A DNA stretch of 64,000 nucleotides from NCBI GenBank assembly GCA_958496175.1, contig OY292275.1, positions 35,851,701 through 35,915,700 on the forward strand, written 5' to 3'. The notes beneath the pieces are model-generated. The model made no database searches and was not told the origin of the DNA. It saw only the letters and a list, made by a program, of their open reading frames with translations. Source of the DNA: Sisyra terminalis (lineage: Eukaryota; Arthropoda; Insecta; Neuroptera; Sisyridae). Every line of letters begins with the position of its first letter. Position 1 is the first letter of the stretch. The translations under genes were made by a program, and so were the position numbers. Shown one piece after another: positions 59,341 to 64,000 of this stretch.

Positions 59341-59790
59341 TTAACGATTATAGTTTGAACGATTATGGTAGGTAAGGTTATCATCGCCCACCTTTAATTT
59401 ATTATTTTTTCCAAGGTTTTTCTTTTGCAGAGGAATCTGAGAAATTTTCTCTATTGACAATTCATGAGCACTATTCGGTAATTGATTTGCTTGATTAAAA
59501 ATATTTGACAGCTCTTCGACGGTATGAATTTGATACCACTTCCTCTCATAGCATCTTTTTCTACTCAAAATTTTCGAATTGGAACTTAAAATATCTCATT
59601 TGGTATTTATAAACATCTAATGTACTTGGATAAATATTGTATGAAAAATATTGTTGATAGCAACTTTGAGTTACTAACCTGTAAAACTTAAAAAGCATAC
59701 AATATCGGTTTAGTGTGCCTTCGGACATTTGTATAACCGTTTTAGAATAATAAATATTTGATAATCTTTTATGAGTTAACAAATGTCCTA
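59341..59790 (-). pseudogene. Coding stretch broken by one frameshift, unrecognised gene
   Basis: Two minus-strand frames meet at about 59561-59570. The first, from an acceptor-like TTATCTTTATAG (ending 59791), reads LLTHKRLSNIYYSKTVIQMS, then EGTLNRYCMLFKFYRLVTQS, CYQQYFSYN and YPSTLDVYKYQMRYFKFQFE, stopping at TAG. The second takes over at the same point with RKRCYERKWYQIHTVEELSN, IFNQANQLPNSAHELSIEKI and ends NRSNYNR at 59341. Both have balanced, protein-like residues and join smoothly if one base is gained or lost, so this looks like one coding region of about 145-150 codons. Either it is a recent pseudogene or the break is a sequencing indel. No family recognised. Confidence 0.5.
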
Positions 59791-59800
59791 CTATAAAGAT

Positions 59801-62800
59801 AAAATGTTTTTAGTACAACTTTGAAATAACTCATGAGCCGATAAATGGCAAATGAATAGGTGCAGAAAAGGCATTAATCTCCGGTCCTACTAACATGAGG
59901 AAGAAATATAAAAGAGCAAGATAATCTTATGTTACGTGAAGAAAATTATCCTTTTGACTTGTTTACAAAACGCTTCATTGTTCTTCAAGATTCATAATAG
60001 AGTAAATGTAAAAAACTTGTAATAAAACAACGACAAATGATCGGTTGGGGGAACAAAATATTTAAAAAATAAAACGACTGAAGAATCATATTTACCTACG
60101 ATTTTTTAACAATGACAATAATTATCATCATTCTTTCTGTATTATACATAACAATATTAATAAAAGGTAATGAAAAAATTAATATCCTAAATCTTTTTTT
60201 TCTTTTTTATTTCAATAGTGGCTTATTTATGAAGTAAATGAAGGTTTTTTTTTTTAATTAATAGTAGCAACAAAGATACCTATGTCCAAGGAAGCCAGGT
60301 GGGGTTCATATATGACTAAAAAAAATGTTTCACAGAAAAAAAAACAATTAAAATTAGTATAGATACTATCCGATAGTGCAATAACATACTATTTGTTTAA
60401 AAATTGACTTCATAAACATCATGTAAATATAATATAAAATTATCATTACTTATATTGAAAAGAAGCATCTATAAAAAATAGGATCAGGAACGTTCAATTA
60501 CTTAAGCCAGATGGTTCTATTTTTTATTTATCTAAGTTTTACACTGTGATTTATCTTAACCACATATCAGGTGAGAAAAAAAATTAAGTTCACATGAACT
60601 AAATAATTTGTTTAAGTATAGTTCTTTAATTGATTTTGAATCCTTTGATATACAAGCATACCAGTTTGGTACATAATAATCCAGTTTTATAGAACAAATA
60701 ATCGTTTACACGGAGAATAAATGCCTCTATTTTATTCTAGAAGTAAGTGTGAAACACTTTAAGAGCTCGTTAGGTAAGATGCTCGTGTAAGCATGCGATT
60801 AAAACTTACACATAAAAAAAATGTTCTCACTTCATATTAAAAATAAAAGCTGAAGAATCAAAAAAAAAAAACTTTAACGTGTGAAGCGCAGTTAAAATTA
60901 TGATTATTTAAGGCACAGTATATCACCTTAGAAGCCATTTTGCGTCAAATTACATTAAAAAATCGAAAACAAAATTATAGATTTGGTGCTTTAGAAAAAT
61001 TTCGCTAGAATTTATTACCATTTAGCGTTGTTATTTAAATTTAAAAAACTTCGATTTTAAAACCTCAATTTCTTTAAAATTTGAAAGGTTGAAACAATAA
61101 ATTGTTTAAACATTTATTGGTATTGGTCAATCTGGAAACATGTCTTTTACAAACCCACAAATGAAATGGCCTGAAAGTTTCCTTTTATTCACAATATGCG
61201 TTTAAGTATATCTCAAGACTTGAATATGAATCACTTTTAGAAATGACTCATATATAAGATTATATCATACCTGAACACATTTCTTGAAACATTCGTATAA
61301 TTTCCAACACAGATTTTATCACTTCACAAACAAAAGTTTTCACTTCAAATTAACAAATAAAAACAATCATACTTTAATGTTATTTCGAAGTTTGGAAAAA
61401 ATATATATATACATTATACACATAAAATATTCATTATAATTTTAAAATTAGAAATGTATTCATTTTTCGTTATTATAATATAATTTTTTTCTAATAACAG
61501 TGTAAAGGTGTAGGGTAAAACGAAAAAAAGGATGCTATTCGATTATAAAAGAAATCAAAACCTCAGAAAATAATAATAGAATCCCTTGTCTGCTCGAATA
61601 CTCCTTAATGATCAAAGAGTATTTCATATCAATTCAAAGTATAGATTAGACATTGAGGCACTTGAAATTCAATGGTAAGACTATTTACAAGTGGTTGGGT
61701 AGAAAAAAAATCAACCTCTAGATAAAAAATGCGTTGTTCTTTTATGAACTACAAATTATTAATAATTCTTTAACAATGACTTTGTATTCTCAGACGATTT
61801 TTTTTAGTGATTTTATAAAAAAAAATATTTTGCATCCATTTTTTTTTAATTCGGCTGTTAATATTAATTGTCTAATACTTCAAAAAAAATGTAGTTTGTT
61901 TACCCTCTGTACATAAACACGAAGCATTATAATGACTACTCGTATAGTTAATCTCAAGAACACAAATTTGCCTTTTCTAGGAATAATGTAGTAAAATAAT
62001 AAATACAAAGATATTATTGAGGAATTTTACTTTTTTCTAATGTTATGATAGGATTTTTTTCTTTAAATTTTTATTTTCTATAAAGCTGGAATTAAAATTG
62101 ATTTAATATAAAAAAGAAAATGACGTGCAAATGACCAATGTCAAGGCCGATGAAGTACTTTCGTTAAAGTTAATAATAATAAAAAAACATACGTTCTTAT
62201 GATTTGTACACATCTAAAGTTTTCTATGTAAAACCTCAATTCGTTCTTTTTCGTCATCTTTTCATATAAATTACAATTATGCTTTTCTAATAACTAATTA
62301 AAAAGTGCTCAAATTCAACTCGCAACCGAATAACTGTTAAATAACGCGATTTTTTTATTATTATTATATTTTTTGATTAAACATTGTACAAGAACGTGAC
62401 GATTTTTTCATCTCATCAACGTTACCTCATTTATAAGCAATATCATCAACTCTAATGTAATCTCGATCCATCATATTTTCTAAGAGACGACTTGTACTTT
62501 TTAAAAATCAGTTTACAGTAATAATTTATTTTACTTTAGTCGTTTTAATAAGTCCATATTATAATAAATATTAACAGCGTTAAAAACGAAAAAAAAATAA
62601 TGAAAAAATGAATATAAATTTGCCTCCAGCGGAAAAAAAATTAAACTAGACAAGATTTTTTAAATAAAAAGGAAAATGTAAAGAACATATGTTTGCTGAT
62701 TGTTATTACATTACTCTTTATAATACTTGAAGCAATTTTTTTCTTTTACACTTAGTAAATGAAAAGTAAATATGTATTAAACTATAAAAATAAAAGTTCT

Positions 62801-63028
62801 TGTTTGTTTTGCAAATGAAATCAAATAAAAGTTTATTTCAATATTTAATTTTGAATCTTTACAGAAAAACTGTACGAATAAATTAAAATGAATTTCATTA
62901 TTAAGACAGTATTATTTTACGAAATTACGAAATAATTTTTAAGGAAATTTTCAATTTTTAGCGGTGGAATAACGAAATATCAAAGTTATCTTTACGTACA
63001 ATATCTTCCATTTTTTAAATTCTAAAAG
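59801..63028. other. A+T-rich DNA, no gene supported
   Basis: Poly-A and poly-T runs, no readable coding. The 61734-61916 frame is low-complexity. No element termini seen. Confidence 0.4.
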
Positions 63029-63207
63029 AAAATCGCATTCAATACTTTATAAAAAAGTTTTGCAATACGTGGAAGAGCTCATTCCATTTTGCCCAAAGTC
63101 GACTTTGGCTTGCCAGATTCTCCTGGAGCTCATGTATTGTAAAGGAATTGCTATATCCAGCAAACTGATCTACAAGCTGAACATTTCACCAGCACTGCGT
63201 TTAAAAT
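63029..63207 (+). CDS. Exon-like segment of an unrecognised gene
   Basis: Between an acceptor-like TTCTAAAAG (ending 63028) and a good donor (AAAATGTATGT, GT at 63208) the plus strand is open and much less A+T-rich than its flanks. It reads LQYVEELIPFCPKSTLACQI then LLELMYCKGIAISSKLIYKL and NISPALRLK, with three cysteines and balanced residues. The open frame continues to 63416, but after the donor its composition becomes A+T-like, supporting an exon end at 63207. The minus strand is also open over most of it, so the direction is not fully certain. No start codon, so it would be an internal exon. Function unknown. Confidence 0.42.
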
Positions 63208-63710
63208 GTATGTATTTTACATTCCACTTAATGTTTATTAATATTTTTAATCCTTTTCACAACCCCGATTTAACGAACTTCGCTAAAGATAGACGATACC
63301 AGAGGGAGGCAAAAAACAAAAAAATGTTTACTTTTATTGTCGCAAAAAGATATCAGCTGATTTATGTTCACTTAAACCAACTTTTTATCCATTACCATCA
63401 AAATATTTTTGTGTAAGTCAATATTATCCCCTCACCCTTCTCAGTAATAAATTGACCCACAACTAATAACTCACTGAATTGTTTAAATTCAAAGAATAGT
63501 TTGAAAAAATACCTACTAATACGTTTATAACATTGCAAAATTTAGAAAAATTTCCTTGTTACTTCCAAAAATTTCATTTTTACTTCATCTGAGGTAACTA
63601 ATCCCGGTTCCCCGACCATTGACTTAAACCTATGTCTCATTATTCTTCACTTTAATTTATTTACAGTTTTCTGATTAGTGGAATAAACAACACAATGTGC
63701 CAACCTGTAT
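63208..63710. other. Spacer
   Basis: No coding supported; a CCCGGTTCCCCGACC patch near 63603 is isolated. Confidence 0.35.
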
Positions 63711-63916
63711 TAGGGCTGTCCACTTGAAAAATATATCTATATTTTTATTCAATGTAAAATATCGAAACTCTGCATCGATGTTTGCCAATACGTCGCTTAA
63801 AAACATCGATGTTTTTTCAACATCTAATACTTTCCGCATTACTCTGATTATCACATTTTCTGTGTTCAACTGTTTTTCAACGCAAAAAGTTTGCTGTCTT
63901 TAGTTTGGCACGTCTA
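63711..63916. mobile_element. hAT-like MITE with ATCGATGT palindromes
   Basis: The left end reads TAGGGCTGTCCACTTGAAAA; the right end, inverted, TAGACGTGCCAAACTAAA, which aligns with one gap. Inside, GCATCGATGTTT and AACATCGATGTT recur, the kind of subterminal palindrome repeat seen in hAT elements. The 8-bp duplication is not clean, so the right border is tentative. Two short frames on opposite strands cover it and are not genes. Confidence 0.5.
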
Positions 63917-64000
63917 ACTGCAAAATCAGAGTAACAGGACTATACCGGTAGTGTAGTGCTGTAGATGTCGTGAAGTGATTAATTTCATGAGTGTTAATAT
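63917..64000. other. Window end
   Basis: Nothing identifiable. Confidence 0.4.

Overview
This is a very A+T-rich (about three-quarters by eye), gene-poor stretch of nuclear DNA from an invertebrate, most likely an insect. No bacterial or organellar genes, operons, rRNA or intact tRNA were seen. The evidence for an arthropod nuclear genome is decayed non-LTR retrotransposons with RNase H tails, a tRNA-derived SINE family, non-autonomous Helitrons, hAT- and pogo-type DNA elements with target-site duplications, and exon-sized open frames bounded by splice-like sites. The order of insect cannot be decided from the sequence alone.

Layout. 0-6 kb: a broken reverse transcriptase, an RNase H tail of another LINE, and a 123-bp hAT MITE. 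7-18 kb: a Helitron, four SINE copies, a hAT end pair and a MITE with about 48-bp inverted arms. 19.7-21.35 kb: a nested composite, with a TA-flanked pogo-like element holding a decayed transposase tail, an unrecognised open frame, and a later hAT MITE insertion. 22-33 kb: two isolated exon-like frames, three SINE fragments and two more LINE RNase H tails, both on the minus strand. 33.9-34.8 kb: two related hAT elements. 37.3 kb: a TATA box and an open frame that looks like the start of a secreted protein. 39.7-51 kb: two Helitrons, a pair of related MITEs and two adjacent ATG-started frames. 53.6-59.8 kb: the best host-gene signals, all on the minus strand: a two-exon candidate gene (56.1 to 54.8 kb) and a longer coding stretch broken by one frameshift (59.8 to 59.3 kb). 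63-64 kb: one exon-like segment and a small hAT MITE.

The window is best read as intergenic or intronic DNA packed with old transposon debris, with a few short coding pieces that do not match any protein family I can name. Everything outside the listed items is A+T-rich sequence in which I see no supportable gene. Most open frames of 60-100 codons are expected by chance at this base composition, and many lack an ATG; those were left out.
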